Of a stretch of DNA of 64,000 nt, positions 18,323 to 29,337 are shown one piece after another. Source of the DNA: Citrobacter sp. FP75 (GTDB taxonomy: Bacteria > Pseudomonadota > Gammaproteobacteria > Enterobacterales > Enterobacteriaceae); contig NZ_JAFDOE010000008.1 in the NCBI RefSeq assembly GCF_018342065.1, forward strand, positions 62,001 to 126,000, read 5' to 3'. Every line of letters starts with the position of its first letter. The stretch's first letter is position 1. Under the pieces are notes generated by a model. That model did no database searches. It saw nothing but the letters and a program-made list of their open reading frames with translations, and was not told where the DNA came from. The translations under genes and the position numbers were made by a program.

Positions 18323-18431
18323 TTCATTTCTCCACGCTTGTCAGCGAATTAAGGAATATGGCCGCCCGTTTAGGGCAGCATGGTCTGTGAAACAGTATAG
18401 AGATTGATCATCACGAAGGCTTTGCTTTTTG

Positions 18432-19031
18432 TCATTTATTCGACCCTTCGAGGTTTTCAGATAGCGCCAGCTTAATCGGTTCAACAGCGAAGGTCAGCCC
18501 CTTTTCGCCGTTATCTGCCACGACATAGCGAATTGCGCCCTCGGTTTCTGCGTAGTAGTGCTTACCTTTGCCAGCGGCGAGCAGTTTTTGCAGCTTTTTC
18601 TGGCTTTGTTCTTTGGTCAGTAAGGGGGCCACGGTGCGGATAACGGCGCTCATGTATTCCAGCGCTTTCGCTTTGGCGGCCTTTTGTTCCGGCCCCTGAA
18701 TCGGCAGCCAGGTTATCTGCATGCTTTTGATTTTCAGCGTACCTCGCTCAAGGGCCGATGACGCATACAGGTTTTCATTGATCTTACTGGCAGCGCGAGT
18801 CAGGTTGGCCTTATCGCGACTGCTGTCGATAGCGCGGAACTCATTCAATGCAAGCTTCGGATTCTGCGTATTAAAGTTTTCACGAAATTGGCTGATCGAC
18901 AGATCAAACGTCGGTGCGCCCGCCAGCAGGTAGGGGGCCGTGGTTGCCGTCGAGGGCTCTTCCGCCAGTACCGCAGTGCTTACGGACAGGGCTGAAAACA
19001 GTAATAAAAACAGAGTAAATCCTTGCTTCAT
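18432..19031 (-). CDS. yiiQ: DUF1454 family periplasmic protein YiiQ
   Basis: YiiQ is a conserved enteric protein of unknown function. The ATG at 19031 gives 199 residues, as in E. coli; a TTG one codon upstream is in frame but less likely. AAAGG lies upstream of the ATG. A signal peptide ends near residue 24 (STAVLA-EEPSTA), so the protein is probably periplasmic. The mature part is mixed helical with the conserved stretch QLISQFRENFNTQNP-like around residue 45 and GKHYYAETEGAIRYVV near 165. It follows the E. coli order between tpiA and the divergent yiiR. Confidence 0.9.
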   Translation of the reverse strand: MKQGFTLFLLLFSALSVSTAVLAEEPSTATTAPYLLAGAPTFDLSISQFRENFNTQNPKLALNEFRAIDSSRDKANLTRAASKINENLYASSALERGTLKIKSMQITWLPIQGPEQKAAKAKALEYMSAVIRTVAPLLTKEQSQKKLQKLLAAGKGKHYYAETEGAIRYVVADNGEKGLTFAVEPIKLALSENLEGSNK

Positions 19032-19131
19032 CAATCGTACCTTTCGTTATGACTGACCACGATTAAAACGGTAACCGTCGGGCTTGTCAAAAGGGTAAAC
19101 TGTTCTGGAAGGTAATAATAAAGGAACTTAC

Positions 19132-19563
19132 ATGACCATACAGCAGTGGTTATTCTCAATTAAAGGGCGTATCGGACGCCGTGATTTCTGGATTTGGGTC
19201 GGCCTCTGGATTGTCGGTATGCTGGTTCTGTTCTCGCTGGCGAGCAAAAAGCTCCTCGATATTCAGACGGCGGCCTTTTGCCTGGTGTGTTTGTTGTGGC
19301 CAACGGCGGCGGTGACGGTAAAACGTCTGCATGACCGGGGGCGCTCTGGCGCGTGGGCGTTATTGATGGTTCTGGCGTGGATGCTGCTGGCGGGAAACTG
19401 GGCGATGTTACCCAGTGTATTGCCGTGGGTAGTCGGGCGCTTTGTCCCCACGCTGATTCTGGTCGGCATGCTCATTGACCTGGGCGCGTTTGTTGGCACC
19501 CAGGGCGAGAATAAGTTTGGCAAGGATATGCAGGATGTGAAGTATAAAGCCGACCAAAAATAG
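19132..19563 (+). CDS. yiiR: DUF805 inner-membrane protein YiiR
   Basis: This 143-residue protein has the DUF805 signature at the start, RIGRRDFWIWV, and the later VKRLHDRGRSGAWALLM with its HDRG motif near residue 65. Four hydrophobic segments indicate an inner-membrane protein. No function is established for the family. It is divergent from yiiQ and convergent with fpr, the E. coli arrangement. AAAGGAAC precedes the ATG. The C-terminus (ENKFGKDMQDVKYKADQK) is hydrophilic. Confidence 0.9.
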   Translation: MTIQQWLFSIKGRIGRRDFWIWVGLWIVGMLVLFSLASKKLLDIQTAAFCLVCLLWPTAAVTVKRLHDRGRSGAWALLMVLAWMLLAGNWAMLPSVLPWVVGRFVPTLILVGMLIDLGAFVGTQGENKFGKDMQDVKYKADQK

Positions 19564-19571
19564 TTTGTCGA

Positions 19572-19596
19572 CCGGATAAGGCGCGCCGCCATCCGG
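19572..19596. repeat. REP-type palindrome
   Basis: CCGGATAAGGCG, a short spacer and CGCCATCCGG lie between the convergent yiiR and fpr stop codons, in the form of an enteric REP element. Confidence 0.75.
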
Positions 19597-19605
19597 CAAA
19601 AATCA

Positions 19606-20352
19606 TTACCAGTAATGCTCAGCAGTCATATGACCCGGTCGGCGACGCAGGTGTTTGGTCATCTGCCGGGTCTCTTTCAGTAACTGCTGGGTATCGCGCA
19701 CCATCTGTGGGTTCCCACAGAGCATCACATGGCTGGTGGCAGTATCTATGGGCAGGCCAACCGCGTTTTCCAGCTCGCCGCTTTCAATCAGTGCGGGGAC
19801 GCGACCAGTAAGCGAGCCAGCGGCCGTTTCACGACTGACAACCGTCTGGATGCGTAATTTCCCTTCGTAACGCTTTTCCAGCGCCTGCATCAACGGCAGA
19901 TAGCTTAAATCGGCGGCATAACGCGCGGCGTGGACCAGAACCAGATTTTTAAAGCGATCGAGATCTTTGCCCTGTTGCAGAATGGACAGATAGGGGCCGA
20001 TCGCCGTGCCGGTTGCCAGCATCCACAGCGTATCGCAATCGGGGATTTCATCCAGCACGAAGAAGCCAGCGGCTTCACTCACCACCTGTACATCATCACC
20101 AGGCTTCAGTGCAGCCAGACGCGGGCTGAGCTTTCCGTCAGGAACCGTCACCAGGTAAAACTCTAAATCGGGATTGTCAGGGGCATTCACGTAGGAATAG
20201 GCGCGCTGGACGCGCTCGCCGTCGATCTCAAGGCCAAGCTTGGTAAACTGACCTGCAGTGAAGGGGAGAACCGGCGCGCGCACGGTTAAACTAAACAGGG
20301 CGTCGGTCCAGTTCTGCACCTTTGTGACTTTACCTGTTACCCAATCTGCCAT
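19606..20352 (-). CDS. fpr: Ferredoxin/flavodoxin-NADP+ reductase
   Basis: Fpr transfers electrons from NADPH through FAD to flavodoxin or ferredoxin, which reactivates radical enzymes and supports recovery from oxidative stress. It has 248 residues, as in E. coli. The FAD-binding motif RAYSYVNAP lies near residue 50, the NADP-binding ATGTAIGPYLSIL near 115 and MLCGNPQMVRDTQ near 210. The terminal AEHYW, with the aromatic residue over the flavin, is intact. AGGAG precedes the start. SoxRS control is known in E. coli, but I did not identify a soxbox here. Confidence 0.97.
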   Translation of the reverse strand: MADWVTGKVTKVQNWTDALFSLTVRAPVLPFTAGQFTKLGLEIDGERVQRAYSYVNAPDNPDLEFYLVTVPDGKLSPRLAALKPGDDVQVVSEAAGFFVLDEIPDCDTLWMLATGTAIGPYLSILQQGKDLDRFKNLVLVHAARYAADLSYLPLMQALEKRYEGKLRIQTVVSRETAAGSLTGRVPALIESGELENAVGLPIDTATSHVMLCGNPQMVRDTQQLLKETRQMTKHLRRRPGHMTAEHYW

Positions 20353-20447
20353 GGTTTTCTCCTGTCTGCTTTGATTGCCTTATCTTCGTTCGTTGCACGA
20401 AAGATTTCCAGCCCGGATGGACTGGAAGGCTCTATTGATCAAATCAA

Positions 20448-21458
20448 TTACAGGATGTGCGCCTGCACATCGGGATCTTTGCGATCGAGATAGTGAATCG
20501 ACTGAATACGACGGATCGTGCGTGACTTGCCGCGGATCAGCAGCGTTTCGGTGGTGGCGATATTACCTTTACGGCTAATCCCATCCAGAAGATCGCCTTT
20601 GGTGATGCCGGTCGCGGAGAAGATAACGTTATCGCTGCGCGCCATTTCGTCCAGACGCAGCGCTTTACCAGCTTCGATACCCATGGCCTGGCAGCGAGCC
20701 AGTTCTTGCTCGCCAATGCGACGGTTCTCTTCGCTGTCGCCTTTGACGTCATGACGTGCCAGCAGACGCCCCTGCATGTCGCCATCCAGCGCGCGGATAA
20801 CGGCGGCAGAAACCACGCCTTCCGGCGCACCGCCAATGCCGTACAGCACGTCAACTTCGCTGTCTGGCATGCAGGTCAGAATGGAGGCTGCGACGTCACC
20901 GTCGGGAATGGCAAACACCCGCACGCCCAGCTTTGCCATCTCGGCAATAACGTCATCGTGGCGAGGCTTGGCCAGAATTGTCACGGTCAGTTCGCCGAGC
21001 GGCTTGCTGAGTGCGGCGGCGATGTTACGCAGGTTAGCTTCGAGCGACAGGTTCAGGTCGATAGCCCCTTTTGCGCCCGGCCCGACAATCAGCTTCTCCA
21101 TGTACATATCCGGCGCGTTGAGGAAGCAGCCTTTGTCACCAACCGCGAGGACCGCCAGCGCATTCGCCTGACCCATCGCCGTCATGCGCGTACCTTCGAT
21201 AGGGTCGACCGCAATATCTACGGCATCGCCAAGACCGGTACCGACTTTTTCACCGATAAACAGCATCGGCGCTTCATCAATCTCACCCTCGCCAATCACG
21301 ATGGTGCCGTCAATATTGACCTGGTTAAGCATAATACGCATGGCGTTCACCGCCGCGCCGTCAGCGGTATTTTTATCGCCGCGACCCAGCCATTTATAGC
21401 CAGCCAGCGCCGCCGCTTCAGTCACGCGTGAAAATTCAATGGCAAGTTCTCGTCTCAT
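20448..21458 (-). CDS. glpX: Fructose-1,6-bisphosphatase class II
   Basis: GlpX hydrolyses fructose 1,6-bisphosphate to fructose 6-phosphate with a divalent metal, supporting growth on glycerol. It has 336 residues, as in E. coli. Metal-site motifs are IGEGEIDEAPML (near residue 57) and AVDPIEGTRMTAMG (near 85), with YGIGGAPEGVVSAA near 185. It is last in the glpFKX operon, 103 bases after glpK, with a hairpin in between that may lower its expression. Confidence 0.97.
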   Translation of the reverse strand: MRRELAIEFSRVTEAAALAGYKWLGRGDKNTADGAAVNAMRIMLNQVNIDGTIVIGEGEIDEAPMLFIGEKVGTGLGDAVDIAVDPIEGTRMTAMGQANALAVLAVGDKGCFLNAPDMYMEKLIVGPGAKGAIDLNLSLEANLRNIAAALSKPLGELTVTILAKPRHDDVIAEMAKLGVRVFAIPDGDVAASILTCMPDSEVDVLYGIGGAPEGVVSAAVIRALDGDMQGRLLARHDVKGDSEENRRIGEQELARCQAMGIEAGKALRLDEMARSDNVIFSATGITKGDLLDGISRKGNIATTETLLIRGKSRTIRRIQSIHYLDRKDPDVQAHIL

Positions 21459-21527
21459 TGCAAACTCGTAGCAGAAAGGAATGGCGCGAAGTGTAGCACA
21501 GGGGAGGGCGGTGGATTATTGATGTAT

Positions 21528-21547
21528 GTGCGGGGTTACCCCCGCAC
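21528..21547 (-). terminator. Hairpin between glpK and glpX
   Basis: GTGCGGGG and CCCCGCAC form a perfect 8-bp stem around four bases, just after the glpK stop. No T run follows on the minus strand. It may attenuate rather than end transcription into glpX, or stabilise the glpFK message. Confidence 0.5.
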
Positions 21548-21561
21548 TTGTGTGACAGGAA

Positions 21562-23091
<1,530 letters not shown>

Positions 23092-23937
23092 TTACAGCGA
23101 AGCTTTTTGTTGAGTGTTGGCCGCAGCGTCTTTCTCTTCAATCGCGCAGACATCACACGGTAAATGACGACCAATCAGTTTGCGATATGCCCATGCGCCC
23201 AAAATCGCGCCGGTAATCGGGCCAAACACCGGTACCAGGAAGTAAGGGATATCGCGACCACCCGTGAAGGCAATCTCACCCCATCCCGCCATCCAGGCGA
23301 AGAGTTTCGGTCCAAAGTCACGTGCCGGATTCATCGCAAAACCGGTCAGTGGGCCCATGGAAGCACCAATAACGGCAATCAATAAGCCGATCAGCAGCGG
23401 TGCCAGCGGACCACGAGGTACACCGTTACCATCGTCGGTCAGCGCCAGAATCAGCCCCATTAGAATAGCGGTAATGACCATTTCAACCGCGAAGGCCTGC
23501 ACAAAATTGATATGCGGGTTCGGATAGGTGGAGAAAGTGCCAGCCAGACCCAGACTTTCGGTACTGCCGCGCACGATATGGTTGGTTTGTTCAAAGTCGA
23601 TGAAAAGATTGTAATAAAGCCCGTAAACCAATGCCGCTGCGCAAAAGGCGCCGGCAATTTGTGAAATGATAAAAGGAACAACTTTACGCTTGTCAAAGCA
23701 GGCAAACAGCCACAGTGCGATGGTTACCGCCGGATTCAGGTGTGCACCAGAAACACCTGCTGTCAGATAGATAGCCATCGCTACCCCCAGACCCCAGATG
23801 ATACTGATTTCCCACTGACCAAAAGTAGCCCCAGCCACTTTGAGTGCAGCGACACATCCCACACCGAAGAAAATCAACAACCCGGTACCGAGGAATTCAG
23901 CAATGCACTGGCCTTTCAAGGTTGATGTTTGACTCAT
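23092..23937 (-). CDS. glpF: Glycerol facilitator GlpF
   Basis: GlpF is the aquaglyceroporin that lets glycerol diffuse through the inner membrane. It has 281 residues, as in E. coli. The two half-helix motifs are visible: GAHLNPAVTI (near residue 65) and GFAMNPARDFGPK (near 200), whose Arg forms part of the selectivity filter. Six membrane helices and two re-entrant loops fit the sequence. It is first gene of glpFKX. The region upstream holds sequences like GlpR and CRP sites. Confidence 0.98.
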   Translation of the reverse strand: MSQTSTLKGQCIAEFLGTGLLIFFGVGCVAALKVAGATFGQWEISIIWGLGVAMAIYLTAGVSGAHLNPAVTIALWLFACFDKRKVVPFIISQIAGAFCAAALVYGLYYNLFIDFEQTNHIVRGSTESLGLAGTFSTYPNPHINFVQAFAVEMVITAILMGLILALTDDGNGVPRGPLAPLLIGLLIAVIGASMGPLTGFAMNPARDFGPKLFAWMAGWGEIAFTGGRDIPYFLVPVFGPITGAILGAWAYRKLIGRHLPCDVCAIEEKDAAANTQQKASL

Positions 23938-24611
<674 letters not shown>

Positions 24612-24624
24612 TTCTGATTTCTTT

Positions 24625-24653
24625 AAAAAGGCATCCATTATGGATGCCTTTTT
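24625..24653 (+). terminator. Rho-independent terminator of zapB
   Basis: AAAAAGGCATCCA and TGGATGCCTTTTT form a perfect stem with a 3-base loop followed by T residues. Confidence 0.92.
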
Positions 24654-24703
24654 ACTATGTAGAGATTAGGATATCGTAACTTTTAAATTCCAAAGAATAC
24701 GAT

Positions 24704-25372
24704 ATGACAAAACGAAACGATATTATTGATGACTCGGATCGACTTATCACTAGAGATATTAGATATGGTCTTATCTATACAGAGAATCTAGGATGGATTG
24801 ATTTAGGCCATGCTAATCCGGCAGGTGCTGAGCAATTATGGTTTGAAATGACAAGGCCTCGTGGTGGTGATAGTGAGTTTTATGAAGTGAATTATCATCA
24901 AAGTATGTCCAAAAATATTCATGGCATAAATATTAATACTGGTATATATCGTAGATTTATGGTGCGACGAGGATTGCAGGAGCGAACCTTACAAGGTATT
25001 GCTTTATCGATATTCTTAGGTACGTCACATCGCTTTGAATCCTTACAGGACTTTTGGCCTTATGTTTATTTAACTGATAGTGGTTATAGTGCCGAAGATT
25101 TGGTCTCAAATCTATTTGGTTTTTACCAGGCAGTAAATTATGCAGATTACACCTCTTATCTTCAGATATGCTCGAAAGAAAAGGCTTATCGTATCTGGGA
25201 CTTCTATGGCCCAGTTGGTGAGTTTAAGAACAAAAGTGTTATTCCGTTACTGTTTCCTGATCCTATCGATAAAGACAAGAAACATGAACCCTATTCGGGT
25301 GAATTACCTTTATTTATGGATGTAATAGAACCTGTTGCGAATCCTGATTATGTTCGGGAACTCCGCATATGA
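24704..25372 (+). CDS. Hypothetical protein, first gene of an AT-rich pair
   Basis: I do not recognise this 222-residue protein. It has no signal peptide and no membrane helix. The start contains YGLIYTENLGWIDLGHANP near residue 22; a similar W-I-D-x-G-H pattern occurs, to my memory, in DUF4056-type proteins, but I am not sure of the match. Residues 105-140 (SHRFESLQDFWPYVY to LFGFYQAVNYADY) look like a helical core. The gene is clearly AT-rich between two normal-GC conserved genes, and E. coli K-12 has nothing here. Its TGA overlaps the next ATG by four bases, so both are probably translated together. The ribosome site is weak (AAAG before ATACGATATG). Confidence 0.7.
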   Translation: MTKRNDIIDDSDRLITRDIRYGLIYTENLGWIDLGHANPAGAEQLWFEMTRPRGGDSEFYEVNYHQSMSKNIHGININTGIYRRFMVRRGLQERTLQGIALSIFLGTSHRFESLQDFWPYVYLTDSGYSAEDLVSNLFGFYQAVNYADYTSYLQICSKEKAYRIWDFYGPVGEFKNKSVIPLLFPDPIDKDKKHEPYSGELPLFMDVIEPVANPDYVRELRI

Positions 25373-25758
25373 AATCCAGAAAATTAGGTTTCATTATTGT
25401 ATTTATAATTTTCATTGCGCTACTTTATTGTTATTTCATGGCGAGCATTTTTACAGAAACACGCTACACACAACAAAATTTATTATTTTATCATCTGCTA
25501 ACACCGAAACCTCTTAAACAGGTTCCAAGGGTATCCAGCGACTGGTTTTTTGTAAGCTATGCAGATGAAGGTAGCCATCTTCAACGCAGTGAAATAATCT
25601 TTACCGGGATACAAAAGAGTGGCGTTCAGATAGCTGAGGATGAATTAAATGCTTATATCGGAACTTATCCTGCCAGTCGTGAGATGATGAGTGTTGTTGT
25701 CGAAGAAAAACATGAAAAGTATGATATTAAAGTCATTCATTACGCATCAAATGAATAA
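25369..25758 (+). CDS. Small membrane-anchored hypothetical protein, second gene of the pair
   Basis: The protein has 129 residues. Residues about 5-24 (LGFIIVFIIFIALLYCYFMA) form a single membrane helix after a short positive N-terminus, so the rest, about 100 residues, should face the periplasm. No domain is recognised. Translation is coupled to the gene before it through an ATGA overlap. The pair could be a two-part system such as an enzyme with its membrane partner, but nothing in the sequence decides this. It ends at a two-way terminator shared with rraA. Confidence 0.7.
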   Translation: MKSRKLGFIIVFIIFIALLYCYFMASIFTETRYTQQNLLFYHLLTPKPLKQVPRVSSDWFFVSYADEGSHLQRSEIIFTGIQKSGVQIAEDELNAYIGTYPASREMMSVVVEEKHEKYDIKVIHYASNE

Positions 25759-25793
25759 AAAAAGGCCATCAGCAAATTTGATGGCCTTTTTTA
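25759..25793. terminator. Bidirectional terminator between the AT-rich pair and rraA
   Basis: AAAGGCCATCA and TGATGGCCTTT form a perfect 11-bp stem. A precedes and T follows on both strands, so it can end transcripts from either side. Confidence 0.92.
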
Positions 25794-25794
25794 C

Positions 25795-26280
25795 TTACTC
25801 GATATCAAGCGGGTCTTCGGAGAGGATGATGCCGGTGTTGTCGGCGTACAGGTGGTCGCCGGAGAAGAACGTCACGCCACCGAAGTTGACGCGCACATCG
25901 CTTTCTCCAATGCCTTCACCTGCGGCACCCACCGGAATAGCGGCAATCGCCTGAATGCCGATATCCAGTTCTTCCAGATCGTCTACCTGGCGTACTGAGC
26001 CGTAGATGACCAGACCTTCCCATTCGTTCTGTACCGCCAGACGTGCCAGTTCGGCATCGACTAGCGCACGACGGACAGAACCGCCGCCATCGACCAGCAG
26101 AATGCGACCACGGCCATTTTGTTCGAGCAGATCGTACAGCAACCCGTTGTCCTCGAAACATTTTACCGTGATGATTTGTCCGCCAAACGACGACCGTCCT
26201 CCAAAGTTAGAGAACAGTGGTTCCACGACGTTGACATCTTCCTGATAGATGTCACAAAGCTCGGATGTATCGTATTTCAT
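25795..26280 (-). CDS. rraA: Regulator of RNase E activity A
   Basis: RraA is a trimeric cytoplasmic protein that binds RNase E and inhibits mRNA decay. It has 161 residues, as in E. coli. The fold resembles methyltransferase-like aldolases: [19 protein letters not shown] near residue 28 and [23 protein letters not shown] near 80 are typical. The start reads [21 protein letters not shown]. It lies downstream of menA on the same strand with a 92-base gap. Confidence 0.97.
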   Translation of the reverse strand: MKYDTSELCDIYQEDVNVVEPLFSNFGGRSSFGGQIITVKCFEDNGLLYDLLEQNGRGRILLVDGGGSVRRALVDAELARLAVQNEWEGLVIYGSVRQVDDLEELDIGIQAIAAIPVGAAGEGIGESDVRVNFGGVTFFSGDHLYADNTGIILSEDPLDIE

Positions 26281-26372
26281 AGGCTCAACGTTCAGTTGCT
26301 GCGAGAATTTTTAGTATATCGCGCTATGTGTACTGTTGGCAAAATCATCAATTGTTAATTGATATTTGTCAG

Positions 26373-27302
26373 TTAAACAGACCACTGGCTTAAGAAAATC
26401 CCAACAACAAACAGCAGGTTAGTTAACAGTGCTGCTTTGACGGTGCGTTCGAGCATCGGACGCATTGCCGCTGGATCCATTTCACGCATTACGTATCGCG
26501 CCTGCTTAATCAGTAGCGGGGCGGCGAGGATAAACAGCCATCCCCACAAGCTTTGCAGCGAAAACAGGTTAAACAGCGCCAGGCAGACCAGCGTACCCAT
26601 CAGCAGACAGGCATGGTAACGACGTGCGTTAACAGCGCCCAGACGCACTACCAGCGTGTTTTTACCGTTCTCTTTGTCGCTATTGATATCGCGCAGGTTG
26701 TTAACGTTAAGCACGGCGGTGGCCAGCAGGCCGCAGGCGGTAGCTGGCAGAATGAGTGCGGGAATCAGCGTATGCGCCTGCAGATACCAACTGCCCATAA
26801 CGCTCAGCCAGCCGAAGAAGACCAGCACGGAAATATCACCGAGCCCGATGTAGCCATAAGGGCGATTGCCAACGGTATAGGTGATCGCGGCGATAATCGA
26901 CAGGCCACCGAGCACCAGGAAGCCGACAAAATCAGCCATCGTGTGGCAGGCCACCGCCACCAGCGCCAGGCCAGACAGACAGATTAAGGCCACGGTGACA
27001 ATCAGTGCGCGCTTCATCTGCTGTTGGGTGATGACCCCTTTTTGCATACCGCGCAGTGGCCCAATGCGGTCAGGCTTGTCGCTGCCTTTGACGGCGTCGC
27101 CATAGTCGTTCGCAAGATTGGACAGGATTTGCAGCAGTCCTGCGGTGATCAATGCCAGCAGAGCCACCAACGGATCGAAATACCCTTGCCACCATGCTAA
27201 TGCCGTACCGACGATGATCGCCGCAAAGGCGAGCGGTAAGGTCTTAGGTCGTAAACTTTCCAGCCAGGCTTGTGAGCGGCTAATTTGTTGTTGTTCAGTC
27301 AT
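26373..27302 (-). CDS. menA: 1,4-dihydroxy-2-naphthoate octaprenyltransferase
   Basis: MenA attaches the octaprenyl chain to 1,4-dihydroxy-2-naphthoate in the inner membrane, giving demethylmenaquinone. The ATG at 27302 gives 309 residues against 308 in E. coli; a TTG four codons upstream is in frame but unlikely. The UbiA-type Asp motifs are NLANDYGDAVKGSD (near residue 63), which binds magnesium and diphosphate, and LRDINSDKENGKNT (near 200). Nine or so membrane helices fill the rest. The ribosome site is weak. Confidence 0.96.
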   Translation of the reverse strand: MTEQQQISRSQAWLESLRPKTLPLAFAAIIVGTALAWWQGYFDPLVALLALITAGLLQILSNLANDYGDAVKGSDKPDRIGPLRGMQKGVITQQQMKRALIVTVALICLSGLALVAVACHTMADFVGFLVLGGLSIIAAITYTVGNRPYGYIGLGDISVLVFFGWLSVMGSWYLQAHTLIPALILPATACGLLATAVLNVNNLRDINSDKENGKNTLVVRLGAVNARRYHACLLMGTLVCLALFNLFSLQSLWGWLFILAAPLLIKQARYVMREMDPAAMRPMLERTVKAALLTNLLFVVGIFLSQWSV

Positions 27303-27369
27303 ATTTAGCGCCAATAAAAATGGGGCTTTATCAGCCCCATCAACAGTGATGAAAATGCATTGAACGCGA

Positions 27370-28701
27370 TTATAGGATAAAACGGCTCAGATCTTCATCT
27401 GCGACCAGCGCATCCAGATGTTTGCTCACATATTCGGCATCAATTGTGATGCTTTGGCCGTTCAAATCGCTCGCATCATAGGAAATATCTTCCATCAGAC
27501 GTTCAAGCACGGTGTGCAGACGACGGGCACCGATGTTCTCGGTGGTTTCGTTGACCTGCCAGGCGGCTTGAGCGATGCGCTTGATGCCATCTTCTGTGAA
27601 CTCAATATTCACGCCCTCAGTCGCCATCAGCGCTTTGTACTGCACGGTGATGGAGGCATTTGGTTCAGTCAGGATACGCTCAAAATCGCTGGTGGTCAGC
27701 GCCTGCAGCTCGACACGAATCGGCAGACGACCCTGCAGTTCCGGGATCAGGTCGGACGGTTTAGCCACCTGGAACGCACCCGAAGCGATAAACAGAATGT
27801 GATCGGTTTTCACCATGCCGTGCTTGGTGGAGACGGTGCAGCCTTCAACCAGCGGCAGCAGGTCGCGCTGTACGCCTTCACGGGAAACGTCCGGGCCGGA
27901 GGATTCGCCGCGCTTACAGATTTTGTCGATTTCGTCGATAAACACGATCCCGTGCTGCTCAACGGCGTCGATGGCGTCTTGTTTCAGCTCTTCCGGGTTT
28001 ACCAGCTTCGCCGCTTCTTCCTCAATCAACAGCTTCATGGCTTCTTTGATTTTCAGCTTACGCGGTTTTTGTTTCTGGCCGCCCAGGTTCTGGAACATGG
28101 ACTGCAGCTGGCTGGTCATCTCTTCCATACCCGGAGGCGCCATAATTTCAACACCCATCGGCGCGGCGGCGAGATCGATTTCAATCTCTTTGTCGTCCAG
28201 TTGGCCTTCACGCAATTTTTTACGGAATGCCTGACGCGCAGCGGAAGGTTCCTGCGGCTGCTCAGACTGCCCCCAGTTATTTTTAGCCGGTGGGATCAGC
28301 ACGTCGAGAATGCGCTCTTCCGCCATTTCTTCGGCGCGAAAGCGGTTTTTCTCGATAGCCTGAACGCGGACCATTTTAATGGCAGAATCGGTCAGATCGC
28401 GGATGATGGAGTCAACTTCTTTACCCACATAGCCGACTTCGGTGAATTTCGTGGCTTCAACTTTGATGAACGGCGCGTTGGCCAGTTTTGCCAGACGACG
28501 GGCGATTTCGGTTTTACCGACGCCGGTTGGGCCAATCATCAGAATATTTTTTGGCGTGACTTCATGGCGCAGCTCTTCGTCGAGCTGCATACGGCGCCAG
28601 CGGTTACGCAGGGCAATCGCCACGGAACGCTTGGCGTTGTCCTGGCCGATGATATGTTTGTTCAGTTCGCTGACAATTTCGCGTGGGGTCATTTCAGACA
28701 T
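27370..28701 (-). CDS. hslU: HslU ATPase of the HslVU protease
   Basis: HslU is the AAA+ unfoldase that feeds substrates to HslV. It has 443 residues, as in E. coli. Walker A is [15 protein letters not shown] (near 58-72), Walker B is [11 protein letters not shown] (near 250), and the sensor and arginine regions follow ([22 protein letters not shown]). The pore motif GYVG lies near residue 91 and the C-terminal tail EDLSRFIL docks into HslV. The inserted I-domain occupies about 110-240. The start lies nine bases after the hslV stop in the same heat-shock operon. Confidence 0.98.
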   Translation of the reverse strand: MSEMTPREIVSELNKHIIGQDNAKRSVAIALRNRWRRMQLDEELRHEVTPKNILMIGPTGVGKTEIARRLAKLANAPFIKVEATKFTEVGYVGKEVDSIIRDLTDSAIKMVRVQAIEKNRFRAEEMAEERILDVLIPPAKNNWGQSEQPQEPSAARQAFRKKLREGQLDDKEIEIDLAAAPMGVEIMAPPGMEEMTSQLQSMFQNLGGQKQKPRKLKIKEAMKLLIEEEAAKLVNPEELKQDAIDAVEQHGIVFIDEIDKICKRGESSGPDVSREGVQRDLLPLVEGCTVSTKHGMVKTDHILFIASGAFQVAKPSDLIPELQGRLPIRVELQALTTSDFERILTEPNASITVQYKALMATEGVNIEFTEDGIKRIAQAAWQVNETTENIGARRLHTVLERLMEDISYDASDLNGQSITIDAEYVSKHLDALVADEDLSRFIL

Positions 28702-28710
28702 GGGGGATCC

Positions 28711-29241
28711 TTACGCTTTGGAGTTCAATTCTTCGATGGTATGGAAGTGGTTGGTATAAATGCAGATATCCCCTGCAATATCCAACGCTTTCTCAGCAAT
28801 CTCGCGTGCGCCAAGCTCGGTGTTTTCCAGCAGAGCGCGTGCAGCAGCCTGGGCGTAGGGACCGCCGGAGCCGATAGCAATTAGATCGTTTTCTGGCTGG
28901 ATGACGTCGCCGTTACCGGTGATGATGAGCGATGCAGTTTCATCTGCAACGGCCAGCAGCGCTTCGAGTTTGCGCAGCATACGGTCGGTACGCCAGTCCT
29001 TCGCCAGCTCAACGGCAGCTTTCACCAGATGCCCCTGGTGCATTTCCAGTTTGCGTTCAAACAGTTCAAACAGCGTGAATGCATCCGCAGTGCCGCCCGC
29101 AAAGCCCGCGATGACTTTGTCGTTGTACAGACGGCGGACTTTCTTCACGTTGCCTTTCATTACGGTGTTACCCAGTGTGGCCTGACCATCACCGGCGATT
29201 ACCACATGGCCGTTACGGCGTACGCTTACTATTGTTGTCAC
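28711..29241 (-). CDS. hslV: HslV peptidase of the HslVU protease
   Basis: HslV is the proteasome-like threonine peptidase. It has 176 residues, as in E. coli. After removal of Met the nucleophile is Thr, in [14 protein letters not shown]. The GDGQATLGN stretch and K in [16 protein letters not shown] fit the family. A sigma-32-type promoter lies upstream, overlapping the end of ftsN, and the leader contains a stable hairpin. Confidence 0.98.
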   Translation of the reverse strand: MTTIVSVRRNGHVVIAGDGQATLGNTVMKGNVKKVRRLYNDKVIAGFAGGTADAFTLFELFERKLEMHQGHLVKAAVELAKDWRTDRMLRKLEALLAVADETASLIITGNGDVIQPENDLIAIGSGGPYAQAAARALLENTELGAREIAEKALDIAGDICIYTNHFHTIEELNSKA

Positions 29242-29275
29242 GAGCAGACCCCTTGGTTACAAATACAGAATACAG

Positions 29276-29296
29276 GCCCCGCACAGTGTACGGGGC
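29276..29296 (-). promoter_or_regulatory. Stem-loop in the hslVU 5' leader
   Basis: GCCCCG and CGGGGC pair around nine bases, about 35 bases before the hslV start. A 5' leader stem-loop that protects hslVU mRNA is reported for E. coli, and this appears to be the same structure. Confidence 0.7.
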
Positions 29297-29311
29297 GTAA
29301 TGCAAGTATAG

Positions 29312-29337
29312 ATGGGGGGGATTTTGGGGGTTTCAAC
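29312..29337 (-). promoter_or_regulatory. Sigma-32-type promoter of hslVU
   Basis: On the minus strand GTTGAAA is followed after 13 bases by CCCCATCTAT, a close match to the heat-shock consensus CTTGAAA / CCCCATNT. The -35 element overlaps the ftsN stop codon. Confidence 0.78.

Noticed and set aside
27418-28884. Open frame of 488 codons on the plus strand opposite hslU and hslV
   Set aside because: It lies wholly antisense to two highly conserved genes, has no recognisable protein pattern, and is explained by the codon bias of the real genes.
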